NCBI GenBank assembly: GCA_963669155.1
Contig: OZ022581.1
Span: 19,968,197-20,032,196, forward strand
From: Arbacia lixula
Lineage: Eukaryota; Echinodermata; Echinoidea; Arbacioida; Arbaciidae
Direction: 5' to 3'
DNA length: 64,000 nucleotides
Both the position numbers and the translations under genes were made by a program. Positions 12,819-23,291 of the stretch are shown here, one piece after another; position 1 is the stretch's first letter; every line of letters starts with the position of its first letter. A model generated the notes under the pieces. It was not told where the DNA came from. It searched no databases and was given only the letters and a program-made list of their open reading frames with translations.

Positions 12819-13776
12819 TATACACAATTATAAACTTTTTGGACAGTGTCTCTGGATATCAAAACCTCAAGCTAATAGTACTGGTTTATTATTCAAAACT
12901 TTGTACATAATTTAACCACAGCATGCATTTGTGCTCATGCTTATCATAATGAAATGTCTATAGCACACAAAATCATGTCGATCAGTACATATTGTAGCAC
13001 GTGAAACTGCAAAGAGAAACAAATTTGAAAAGAAGAATGTGGTAGCTCACCAATGTATCTTAAGCTGGAGCAACATCTCTTGCATGGTGACAGAAAACTA
13101 AACATGATACCAATTACCGACCTCTGTCCAACTGAATCAATCAACAACCATATAAACCGAACTGTACAGAGTCTGCTGAGCAATTTGCATCACATGAAAC
13201 TAGCGATAAGTACAAAACCAGGACTGACATTTTTTGTGGGAGTGCCGCACTCCAAGCTCCAAAAAGATCAACAGCGGTTTGGCAATGTTAGGAAGATTCA
13301 TCCAATAATCAAGGCATATTTCCTTGAAGATTGCTACTACATGTAGTACAAACTCGCTAGCAATATCAAGTTCAACCATACGACATTGCATTTTGTCCCA
13401 GAGACAAGCCGGGACCTTGGGAGATTTCTCAGCAAAGGGTGGGATTTAGACTTGTTCTTGAGAACTGACGCATGCCTTTTCAAGGAGAGAACTTGGGGAT
13501 TTGCACAGCTGCAGATTACATGGTTAAAATATGTAATTTTCTCTTTCAAAATCAAAGTTTTTGGGCATCAACTCTTTATGTACCATTAATGCACTTCTGC
13601 ACATGTAATACCACATAAATCCCATTGAGCAGCACTGAGTCCAGCAGTGGAAGAGTTACTCTTATAGCTTGTTACATTACGTGACACAATGAATGAAATA
13701 ATAAAATGCTTCATCCATTACAAACTGAGAGATTATTCTGACATTGAATACACCTCGGCAGCAAACTTGCACCAAA

Positions 13777-14006
13777 CAGCTTTAGAAATTTCTGTGATTC
13801 ATTACATGACAGTTGTTGTTGGTTGGTGATTTAAGATGTATTTCTCAATCACATTCTATTACGTACACGTCGGCTATGATATTGTGTGTCAAGCAGCTTT
13901 AGAAATTTCTGTGATTCATTACATTACAGTTGTTGTTGGTTGGTGATTTGAGATGTATTTCTCAATCACATTCTATTATGTACACGTCGGCTATGATATT
14001 GTGTAT
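13777..14006 (+). repeat. Two-copy tandem duplication, 117 bp unit
   Basis: The unit contains GCTTTAGAAATTTCTGTGAT, GTTGTTGTTGGTTGGTGATT and TACACGTCGGCTATGATATT. Copies at 13777-13893 and 13894-14006 differ at only a few positions (for example TTACATGACAG versus TTACATTACAG). Confidence 0.92.
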
Positions 14007-14651
14007 CATACAGTACACAGGTGCGCAAAATTTTACACTTTTCGGTACCCTTTTTGATATACTTGGGTGATGTAGGAAGATGCATTGATATAAATTTCAG
14101 AATTTCATCATGTCACGAAGATCAGACCTTCATTGCAGTATCAAAATAAATCCATGAATTTGTGGGGGGTTTTACAAAAAAATGTATCCCATTTTTTACG
14201 ACATGGCAAATATGTCAGTGTAAATTGTAATTGTGTCTGGTCAGTATGGTACACTCTCTTTTAGGGAGGCCCCTTGCAAGTCCAGACACAGTAGTTCGAG
14301 GAAGTTCATTTCAAAGTGTTCTCTTGTGATTAACCAAAATATAATGACAATTGATTCTGTGACTGAGCCAAAATGTGTTTTTACGGCTCTGCCTCCCCAA
14401 TTAATTACACCATAAAGTGGCCCTTTCTATCACTACATACATAGTAGTGGTTGTACACATTTTCAATACAAGCTAGGCATGCAAGCAGCACCGGAGATTG
14501 GCTGATTTAGGGCTGTGAGTCTTGCAATGTTGCGTATAATTTCAACACGCATTTCAATGGGTGCACTATCGGTACAATCAAGATAAAATGTCCAGAATAC
14601 AAATTATCGCATGCATGGGACTGACGTGTCCAAATTCATGCAGATTTTTAC

Positions 14652-14874
14652 CTGCGACTTTGAGTTTACTTCTCCTTATTATGTTAGGGTCATAAAGGGA
14701 ATGCCTCTCGACGTGAATCCTGTTTTCATCTCCTTCGCCATCACTCTCGTCGAAAATACTCTGCGACGATCGTTTACGGCTGGGCACATACAACATATTG
14801 TCGATGTCATCAATATCGTCGATGTGTATGAAATCCTCCTCCCGAAGTCCGTTCGGTATTCCGTACCCATTTTT
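14652..14874 (-). CDS. ENTR1/SDCCAG3-like protein, second recognised exon (frame conflict)
   Basis: The acceptor is TTGTTTCTTTCTAACAG and the donor GTCGCAG|GTAAAA. Only one frame is open through the exon: it encodes an acidic run (REEDFIHIDDIDDIDNMLYV), a basic/Ser patch (SRKRSSQSIFDESDGEGDEN) and a basic end. It leaves in phase 1, matching the entry of 9529-9668. However, it enters in phase 0 while the upstream exon leaves in phase 1, so as written the two do not join in frame. The exon is 223 nt, one base more than a frame-preserving 222. A homopolymer error in the five-base run at 14870-14874 is the simplest explanation; skipping this exon would also keep frame. Confidence 0.62.
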
Positions 14875-14922
14875 CTGTTAGAAAGAAACAACAAAATGGT
14901 GATATATATAACATGATTTCAC

Positions 14923-15073
14923 CTGATTCATCACTACTACTGCAAAATTCATCTTCTGCAATCACTGGACTTGGTAGCGTTGGTTTCGGTGGTGCAGGGG
15001 TAAAACTTTTAAAAGAAAATGGGTTGGGTTCGTCGTCCGAAAGCTGACTTTCCAGGTCCAGAAAGGTAGCCAT
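14923..15073 (-). CDS. ENTR1/SDCCAG3-like protein, first coding exon
   Basis: ATG at 15073 (context ACAATCATGG) opens 50 codons plus one base, ending at a good donor (GAATCAG|GTGAAA). The peptide starts MATFLDLESQLSDDEPNPFS, continues FKSFTPAPPKP and ends in an acidic/Ser tail (EDEFCSSSDES). The NPFSFKSF motif recurs in exon 9529-9668. Human ENTR1 has a single NPFSFREF-type motif, so the assignment rests on a short motif plus acidic context. The next recognised acceptor is only 48 bases away, unusually short for an intron. The upstream promoter-proximal DNA is GC-richer and has a CACGTG site. Confidence 0.65.
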
Positions 15074-15112
15074 GATTGTTGTTGTGATAGCACGGTCAAG
15101 GGTCAAAGTACG

Positions 15113-15118
15113 CACGTG
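15113..15118. promoter_or_regulatory. Palindromic E-box CACGTG upstream of the ENTR1-like start
   Basis: CACGTG lies 40 bases upstream of the ATG at 15073. It could bind bHLH-type factors, but a six-base site arises often by chance and nothing else confirms a promoter. Confidence 0.2.
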
Positions 15119-15440
15119 CTTATTATGCAAATTAGCTAACTTTGAACCAATAGGAATATCGCTGAAGTCAAAGTTCTTAAAGTTTCCCTTGCTCTAGCTC
15201 TGTGAAAAAGATATCCCATTTAACCACGATGTACTACAAAAAATTGCTACAAATAGTAGTTGTACTAGTGAGTCTGAATGAGTTTGAAATTAAGGGGGGC
15301 GGGTACATTTTAATTTATTTATGATTCATAATGGCCTATATTTATTTTGATGACATCTTTTCATGAAATATTGTTAATCCAGAAGTAATCTCTTTAAATC
15401 TGTTGTATGGAAATACGCCAAGAACTTTGTGCGTGAGTAA

Positions 15441-15507
15441 GTGTGTAGTTTGTGTGTGTGTATGTGTGTGTGTGTTGTGTTTGTGTGTGTTTGTGTGTGT
15501 GTGTGTG

Positions 15508-15549
<42 letters not shown>
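15441..15549 (+). repeat. (TG)n microsatellite
   Basis: Interrupted TG repeat with TATG, TTTG and CATG variants, the purest part being 15505-15548. Confidence 0.95.
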
Positions 15550-15550
<1 letters not shown>

Positions 15551-16015
15551 CATTGTGTATGTATCTGTGAGTATTTCACTTTCTACTGCTAGTATTAATA
15601 TTACACAGTATTATCGCCAAAACTCAACTTTTTACAGCCTGAATGTAAACAAAGGGAAAAATCATGATATTTTAACATGTTTGGGCCATATTTGCTTCCT
15701 TCTTTTTTTATATATCTTATACGTTCCTCCATCAAAAAACATAAAAAGAGCAATTCATGGAATTATACAACACACAAAATCATGGGAGTGCACCTCGTAG
15801 GTGACGTCACAAATTTAAAATTTTAAGAGATCATAACTTTCTTACCCTTTGTTCTAAACCTTGTTTCGTTCATGTTTCTGCTTTCATTAAAACTAACTTA
15901 ACTCCAGGATGGACTATCCCTTTAAACAATAGTTATTACCAATGCTTAGGGTAAACCGGTGCGTTCTACAGGGAGGTTTCAGAACTGGAGACAACACCAA
16001 GAGTAATTTATTCCA

Positions 16016-16205
16016 TCACCAGTCGCGTTCATTGATATCACATCGATCACCATAGGCATTTTGTGTAACCGGCTTCAGCGACCACCTGTCTGTAAATACC
16101 ACATTCGTTATCTCCTTTGAGCCGTCCTTAAACGTACATGTTTCACCGTTTACTTTTACATGAGAAGGTAATTCTTCGTGAAAGACAATAATGTGGGCAG
16201 ATGTA
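16016..16205 (-). CDS. Candidate exon or relic, flavin-containing-monooxygenase-like fragment
   Basis: On the minus strand an acceptor (GCATTTTACTGCCAG) opens a frame of 62 codons plus one leading base, to TGA at 16016-16018. The peptide has SAHIIVFHEELPSHVKVNGE, then CTFKDGSKEITNVVFTD. This resembles the FMO segment between the second Rossmann fold and the ATGY motif (Leu-Pro-x-x-Val, a turn, then V.F.DGS..x.DVV.F). The expected TGY is missing: after VVFTD the frame reads RWSLKPV. A weak donor (GACAG|GTGGTC) sits just there. No other FMO exon was found nearby, so it may be a pseudogene piece. The family link is inference from one short motif. Confidence 0.33.
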
Positions 16206-16221
16206 CTGGCAGTAAAATGCA

Positions 16222-16430
16222 AATAAAAAAATCAGCAAATATGCTTTGCGTCAGGCAGAGTTTATCGCAATGAAAATATTACGTTACCTATAGTAACCCC
16301 AAAAGCTTGTTCGAGGTTTGTCCGAATAACAACAACTAGATGCCATTGAAACCGTATCGCTATAAACAGGTGATTGTAATTCCGCGTTACTACACACTCA
16401 AGGGAAAAAAACGAAAGTGGAGTGTTTTTT
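16222..16430. repeat. Dispersed repeat shared with 41320-41480
   Basis: Shared segments include AAGCTTGTTCGAGGTTTGTCC-like text at 16302 and 41335, ACAGGTGAxTxxAAT and GCTACTACACA. The order is the same in both places. Boundaries are not resolved and the class is unknown. Confidence 0.55.
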
Positions 16431-16687
16431 TTCACGCTTTACATTTCAAACTAGGTGTTAAAATACTTTTGATTGATGCTTTTGAAATAAAAGTTTAAAA
16501 TAAATTACAACTGAATATTTCAATACATGTGTCACATACATTGTACATTTTAGTTATAGACAAGTTTGCTTTTTCACAACAGCACTGCCTGACATTGGAA
16601 TTTTTCTCCCAAACACAACCCCTCTTGAAAACAAAACTGGTTGTATTCATAAAAAGCGCATTGCATTCCTCTCCTCGTAGCTTGTAA

Positions 16688-16697
16688 TATACACACG

Positions 16698-16768
<71 letters not shown>

Positions 16769-16787
16769 ACACACACACACACACATA
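16688..16787 (+). repeat. (CA)n microsatellite
   Basis: About 45 CA units with a single CATA interruption near 16763. Confidence 0.97.
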
Positions 16788-17275
16788 CTGCTCCTTTGTC
16801 CGTTAACTGACTTTCCTCTTCCTCATTCTTCTTTATTTTGATCTCTCATTTTACATATCCATATCATATCCTGTATCTACGTATCTGTTTTACCAGGGCA
16901 GTTCTATCAAAGAATCCTGGATGATAAACGGTCAAGAATGAGGCAACACAAACATCAAACTAAACCAACAATAACATTTTCTGACGTCAGAGGCTTCATT
17001 AAAATCCTAATGTGTCACTCCATTCACGTCTGTATAAATTCAAGACGTCCCACGCCTATCTCCTTAATCTAATCACCACCAACACCCTAACCGCTCTGCC
17101 TCTCTTTATCTGTTTAGTCTCGATGACACCTTCATGACGTCACCTGCTGTCATTAGGCAGCGGAGTGTACATTGCACGGTGCAGTCTATTTTGGGAGCGC
17201 TGACTGGCATGATTTTAACACCCCTGCTGTTCGCTACTCGTTTCCGTTATAAACCTAGTAACGACATGACATATC

Positions 17276-18112
17276 TCCAAAGCTCTTTACAACATGTTTA
17301 GAACACATCTTCAAAGACATCCATTGGGCAGATAAAGGTATCAATGTGAATGGGGAGAAACTCAATCACCTCCGTTTTGCAGATGATATCGTCATCATAA
17401 CTAACAACGTGAAAAGTATGTTACAGGAGTTAGACATAGCAAGCAGGAGAAGAGGACTGAAAATGAATATGAAGAATATCAAAGTAATGGCAGATTCATC
17501 AGTTGAACACAAACCAGTCATCATTAATGGAACACAGTTGGAACGTGTATCTGAATACATCTACCTGGGTCAACGATTCATGATAATAAAATAAGGAGGA
17601 TGATCAGGTTGGCAAACATTTGGGAGATATAGCCACTTCATGAAGGGTAATCTGCCATTGTGTTTGAAAAAGAAAGTGTATGACCAGTGCATTCTCCCGT
17701 CAATGACATATGCATCAGAAACATGGTCCTTAACAACTAAAATAGAGAGAAAGATAGCAGCCGCACAACATAACATGGAGCGAAGTAAGCGAAACATCAC
17801 TTACAAAGATCCCAAAACCAATAAATGGATAAGGGAGCAGACAAAGATCAGGGACATAATGAAAGTAATCAAACAACTTAAATGGAAATGGGCTGGCCAT
17901 GTCACCAGAAGGAGAGATGGAAGATGATGCACGCAAATTACTGAATGGACACCTCTTGACGAAGAAGAAACAGAGGCAGACAAAGAAAGAGATGGAGACA
18001 TGAGATACAGCAATTCTGGCATGATACCAACCGGTATAAATATGCGAGGGAAAGAGAGAAGTGGAGAGACAATGATGAGGCCTTCATCCAGCAGTGGATC
18101 GACAATGGCTGA
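17276..18112 (+). pseudogene. Decayed non-LTR reverse transcriptase, RTE-like, 3' half
   Basis: The relic begins with FTTCLEHIFKD-like codons (about 17287), continues through NGEKLNHLRFADDIVII with an intact F-A-D-D box (about 17375-17395), MNMKN (palm/thumb) and YLGQ. The frame breaks near 17592, resumes at 17640 (KKKVYDQCILPSMTYASETW), and breaks again at TGA 17925-17927. A final segment reads RGRQRKRWRHEIQQFW and ends WIDNG at TGA 18110-18112. The HLRFADD..MNMK..YLGQ order and the C-terminal tail are those of endonuclease/reverse-transcriptase proteins of the RTE type common in invertebrates. At least two frame breaks and loss of the endonuclease half make it dead. The exact clade needs a phylogeny. 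Confidence 0.88.
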
Positions 18113-18236
18113 AGAATGAAGAATGGCTGAAGAAACTAGTTAACCCAATAACATGACTATAATTAAATTATGGCACTTGGTTATTTTGCGAACCCAAACA
18201 AAAGCGATGATAAGTAAAAAAAAATAAGATGCTATT

Positions 18237-18352
18237 TACTCCATCTACTATTGCTGCTACTTCTTCTACTACTACTTCCACTACCACTACTTCTACAACA
18301 ACAACAACCACTACTACTTCCACTACCACTACTACTACTACCACTACTATAT
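18237..18352 (+). repeat. Trinucleotide-rich array (CTA/ACT/ACA)n
   Basis: Imperfect CTACTACTTCTACTAC-type repeat with ACAACAACA interruptions. The complement translates as poly-Val and is not a gene. Confidence 0.9.
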
Positions 18353-18859
18353 AATACAAACACATACAAACATACACGCACACATGTACACATGTACTAA
18401 ACCAACACACGCTGCATTGCCAATTATCACATTTATCTTCAACTTCGATCAAATACATAAGAATTTGTGTAAGTCATGCTCACATTTTGACTGTGAATTC
18501 ATCAGGTGCCAAAAATAATGCTACTGAAGATGAATCGGATTGGCATGGACTGACACGGCGAACAATAGAACAATGCTCCTGCAATTAGTTGATAAATTAG
18601 TGTATCAAATAATTGTACCTCTTTCTCCATCCTACACCCCACCTCGCATTGCTAACTATATAGAGTACATGTTATCGGTTATCGACAAAATAGCTGAAGA
18701 GCGAGGTACATTAACACACCACCTTAGGAAGTGAGAAAACTTTCATATATAAGGACGGCGAGACGAATACATCTATTGTTTTGGTTAAAAAAATACAAAA
18801 TGCTGGATCGGTTTCGACTACACTACTCTTGCATACATCCTACATACTTTGTTTGTTTG

Positions 18860-18863
<4 letters not shown>

Positions 18864-18923
<60 letters not shown>
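18864..18923 (+). repeat. (TG)n microsatellite
   Basis: About 29 pure TG units, then a degraded GTGTGAGTG tail to about 18990. Confidence 0.96.
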
Positions 18924-18926
<3 letters not shown>

Positions 18927-19914
18927 GTGCGTGTTTGTGTGCTGCGTGTGAAAAAAAAAAGTGTGAGTGTGCGTATGTGTGTGTGAGTTTGGAAGTGTTC
19001 AACGGGGGAGGGGATGGGAGAATAAAAGGATAAAACTTTCCTCTCAAGATTCTTGATTGTATCAGTAATGTTTTGTTTTGTTTGTTTGTTTGTTTTTGTT
19101 TTGTAAACAATATATGAAAATGTACTTTTTTCTTTTTTTATTACTATTGCAATTTATATTTAATAAAAAATATCAATGTACAGTGTATCAAGTTCAATTC
19201 AGAATGATTTGTTTAATTCATTTGAGAGAAAATAATAAAAGATATCTGAAATAATTGTGTTTGCAAATACAAGGGTCCTGTGTAATATTTCTCTGCCAGA
19301 CTCCATACTGCCCTCTGGGAATGACGTGTACCAGTGCAAAAGTTATACACATAACTCCCATATAGAAGCCCAGACAAAAGGTCAAATTTGGCATGATAAA
19401 CTTCTAACATACGTTGAAATTTCAACACAGAGGTTCAACTTTTAAATTACTGTACTTTGGATTTGTTCTGAGATTGACATTCAGCTCAAATTACGAGTAA
19501 TATAATTCCTAGTAAGTAAAACACGCTTTTAAAAAGAGAATCATTGTGAAAGAAAAAGTATCCGAGGATGAAAAGCATAATAAGACCATGCCCCCATCTT
19601 ATAGATAATTGTGATTGATTGCGACTAGACCTGTCATTTATATCAATCGTAACTCTGTCTATTAGAAATGTGGAATTGGACTTGCAATCGTTTCAGATTA
19701 ATCTTTTCAGATTAAACTCTTTATACGTCATTGCCCCAATTTGACTCAAAGACGATTGAAAGGTTGATGTTAAGTGACGTCGTATTCCACTGTGACGTCG
19801 TATTCCACCCAACTCAGGTGGAGAATCGGCCATGTCGGTTAAACATGAAGACATAGTGCTCCATTCATTATTCGAATTTAAATAATACTAATTCTCTATG
19901 GTTAGTTTGTTTAC

Positions 19915-19992
19915 CTGTGCTTGATATCTCTTCCAGTGTTGTCTAAGAATAGCCCGCTTAAGTGACGTATCAACAGCATATGGTGATTCCAT
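19915..19992 (-). CDS. Candidate first coding exon, unknown protein
   Basis: On the minus strand ATG at 19992 has an ideal GCCATGG context and opens exactly 26 codons (MESPYAVDTSLKR then AILRQHWKRYQAQ), ending at a donor (GCACAG|GTAAAC) in phase 0. The basic amphipathic helix LKRAILRQHWKRYQ is the sort of segment found in juxtamembrane tails of secretin-type receptors, but it is too short to assign. The next exon should lie at lower coordinates and was not found. The region just upstream (19993-20160) is less AT-rich, as a 5' UTR might be. Confidence 0.35.
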
Positions 19993-20589
19993 GGCAAAGG
20001 AACAACACAGTCTGCAGATCTCACAATTTCCTTTTTGTAATTCCTATTCGTATCTCCGAGATAAACATACATATGTTTCCAAGCTAAATCACGAGAGTCA
20101 CAAATAAACAGCAACAGGTTGCTTTTCGCCGAATCAACTTGATGTGATCGCGAGACTCACCTAAATCTTTTCACGCGCTCGATCGGAAGGTCTACGTCGT
20201 TATTTTACACATGTTTGAATCGCGATGTGTTCTCGGATTTCAATGAGAGACACGATTTGGATGCGTAACAGTACTAAGAAAACAATCGAAATGCCATAAT
20301 TACTGCGGAAAAGTACTAATTGAATGAGACGCGTTTAACGACTGTGTGTGCCAAGATCTCGTGTTCGTGCCTTCTGTGAGGTGGATCGCTTGTGCATATT
20401 GATGCATTGAAAATTGTTCGGCGCTGATTGAAAACGCCAGCCATTGTGGGCCTAAATTCAATCGTAAAATTCTACAAATTTTAAGTAAACATCGATGAAT
20501 CAGAAGTTGTATGCTGTCGTGGAAAGGAGGGATCGTAAAAGGAACGTAAAAATGAGGCGGAGGATAGTGAGAGGGGGTTGAGGTGGAGA

Positions 20590-20605
20590 GGGAGAAATAA
20601 GGAGA

Positions 20606-20676
<71 letters not shown>

Positions 20677-20822
20677 GGAGAGGAGAAAGAGAGAGAGAGA
20701 GTGAAAGAAAGAAAGGAAGAGAGGGGGAAAAGAGAGAGAGAGGCAAAGAGTAAAAGGGAGTCGGGATGGAGGGAGAAAGGGGGGAGTAAAAGAAAAAGGA
20801 GGAGGAGGAGGAGGAACGGAGG
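20590..20822 (+). repeat. (GA)n microsatellite with purine-rich flank
   Basis: Pure GA from about 20610 to 20667, then a degenerate GAGAGGGAAAG purine tract to about 20822. Long frames through it on both strands are Arg-Glu or Ser-Leu repeats. Confidence 0.95.
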
Positions 20823-20899
20823 AGGACGTTGTCGGGAAAGTTGGAAACGAAATATAAAACTAAACAAAGGACTTGAAAATTGGGGGTTTGGGTACAAGA

Positions 20900-22529
20900 A
20901 AGAGGAGAGACATGATACTCGTAGAAATTATAATCTGATAATAGATAACAGATAACAAGGTTGGCAAAAGGAGAGGTAACACAAGAGGCATGTGAGGTAT
21001 TAAAACACATCTGTTATTGAATCTGCATAATGGTTATAGCTACATATTCATCCTATCCATTATCCATATCACGTCGAGACGCCCGTTCATTGCAAAACGC
21101 ACAAGTTCTGATCAAAAAGCCCACAATCACGAGGTCTACATTTTAAATCAAATCAACATTTTTATAGGTTTTAAATGGAAAATATCCGACGGGGAAACGA
21201 TGAGTGTTACCCGTCCGAGGTAGGTAACGGCTACAATCAGAGCTAGTATGGACGAGAGCCAAGAACGAGGCAGGGAAGAAGCACATTATGTCATTCTGGC
21301 CTGTCTGTTTATGATGGAAAGAGCAGGAGAAAAGAGGGGAAGATCGGAAGAAGTATGTCGCAACGTCGCGTCGCCTCCGGAATTGTCATAGGGGGTAGTA
21401 ATAAATGAATTATAGTATACATCACTGTCCTATCAAGACCATCACGACATCTCCTTTCGCTATGGACAATTCCATGGCACAAATTGTAATGACCATTAGT
21501 GTGCAGTTGCTTGATACGTTAGTGTCCAGATAGTTACAAGTGTATTGCAAAGGATTATAAATAGACGGAATGGGGGATAAGGGGGGGGGGGTACAAGGTG
21601 AGGGGCGGTTGTGGGTTGGGAGGGGGTTGGGGAGCTAGGAGTGAGAACAGACTATAGTATAAGTGCTTGCGACAGTCATGCAATATTACGATATCATGTT
21701 TTACTTTCGAATTATTTTTGAGCGACATCGAAGCCGTGGATTCTGAATTAGTCACGTCACTGTATGTGTCAACAGATATCTCAATTATATTTCCCTGTAC
21801 GTAGGTGCATGTCTTCATTTTTTGGTAAAAGTATTATTTGAAGGAAAGTCTATAAGTACTTAAATCCACGATGAACACATCAGATTAATTACCGAATGGG
21901 GAGTATTTGCATATTTAGGTCTTCAGAGTTACTTTACACGAAAACAACGTATCTGACATGTGATTGAAATATTTGTGACACGTTTTATGACGTACTGTAG
22001 ATTTCTTTTTAATTGTTGTTCTTAAAAGAACAACTGCTCTGTTGTTTTTTTTCTTCAAATATCATGTGATATGACAATTTATATTGAGTGATATCATTCC
22101 CGTAGCATTCTGCTAGAGGATTGGAAGATGGATGAAAGATGAATTCCTTGTGAGCCACGTGAGACTTTATTCACAAGTATACAAATCCCATAGAGCAGCA
22201 GTTTATTAGGCACAAAAAAAAAAAAGAAACAAAAAAGAAAGAAAGGGAAGCGAGAGGCGGGAGGAAGGAATGGCGAGGATTAATTGTGTTTCCTGGCATT
22301 CAAAATAATATTTTGATAACTTTTGAAGCTGTGTCATGTAATACGATATCGATTACATTGTAGGCATTTTCTTATTAGCTGCTTATTAATTGAATGCGAT
22401 TTATGTGTGTCTATTTAGAGCGTACCACACCATTTATGACACACATTAGCCTTATTCAAGGTCTAACGTAATTTTCTACTAATACCATCACTCATTTTTC
22501 ATACAAGTATCGTCTTGTTGTATCTCAAT
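20900..22529. other. No gene recognised
   Basis: Mixed AT-rich sequence with G-runs at about 21580-21640. A short hairpin (GTTGTTCTTAAAAGAACAAC) lies at 22015-22034. Nothing supports a coding exon. Confidence 0.4.
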
Positions 22530-22612
22530 ATACTTGTTATCATTGTGGATGTTGAATACTTTATGTGTGTGTTTGTTTTAATGAGTGAAAATCAATGAAC
22601 TTGAACCTAAAT
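22530..22612 (+). repeat. LINE-like 3' tail
   Basis: Ends in AATGAGTGAAAATCAATGAA followed by CTTGAACC, like the tails at 2990-3093 and 28540-28622. No coding sequence is attached. Confidence 0.45.
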
Positions 22613-23047
22613 GAATTCGATTACAACCGTTAACTGACCAATGGAATTGAACAGTAAATTGTTTCGTACTGCATATACTTGCTAACTAAACCAATATGTT
22701 CCAAATTTGCTGAGGTCATCAGGAAGCACTTAGTTATTAGCAAGACTAATATCCCACAGATTGAGGTTATTGATTCCATGCATGTAAATAAAGATATAAT
22801 TTTCCGCATTAATCCTAATTGTAGGACAATCAAGCAACCTGTTAAGTTTGACTTGTACCTTTGAACTTGTTACATTATATGATTCTTTAAACATCTTACC
22901 TGAAGTATTGTTTATCATGTGTATGTTTTATGAAGAGATTGTTATGATCGACATGGGTAGCACGTCAATATGTTTTCTTGTTGTTTTCCATTTTCAAGTA
23001 TATCTTAATTATTACTTTTACATTGTATTTACATTTGTTATTGTGTC

Positions 23048-23130
23048 CCCCCCCCCCTTTTCCGAATTAGTGGGGGGGGGGGGCGTCCCCCCCCCCCGTC
23101 TCAACAACCCCCCCCCCCCCCCCCTCCCCG
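23048..23130. repeat. Alternating C- and G-runs
   Basis: Three C-runs and one G-run of 10-20 bases lie within 85 bp, so G- and C-runs can pair with each other. Run lengths in such DNA are often misassembled. Confidence 0.75.
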
Positions 23131-23198
23131 GGATTTCCGCCCATGGACAGAGGTGAATAACAATTTCAAATCTAAATCTAAAATCTTATTCAGCTCAC

Positions 23199-23291
23199 CT
23201 GTATGGACGCCGGAGCAGTCATGCGCCGCAGTTTCTTGGTGACTCTCTGCATGGTGATGGTGGTAATGGTGGAAGGCCCTAGCGTCTTGAC
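23199..23291 (-). CDS. Candidate small exon, unknown protein
   Basis: On the minus strand a 93-nt exon is bounded by CAGCCCCAG| and ATACAG|GTGAGC, a strong donor. One frame is open across all 31 codons with phase 0 at both ends and contains an ATG (MQRVTKKLRRMTAPASIQ). The shadow frame gives a His-rich peptide and is less likely. The acceptor's pyrimidine tract is weak. If the ATG is the start, this is a first coding exon; its neighbours were not found. Confidence 0.33.

Noticed and set aside
15900-15928. MITE terminus ending GGATGGACTATCCCTTTAA
   Set aside because: It looks like the right end of a TTAA-type element, but no matching left end was found within the next kilobase, so boundaries cannot be given.
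17730-18022. Minus-strand frames across the reverse-transcriptase relic
   Set aside because: Antisense shadows of the RTE-like pseudogene.
20300-20955. Long frames on both strands (up to ~236 codons)
   Set aside because: They run through a GA/CT microsatellite and translate as Ser-Leu or Arg-Glu repeats, with no domain or splice borders.
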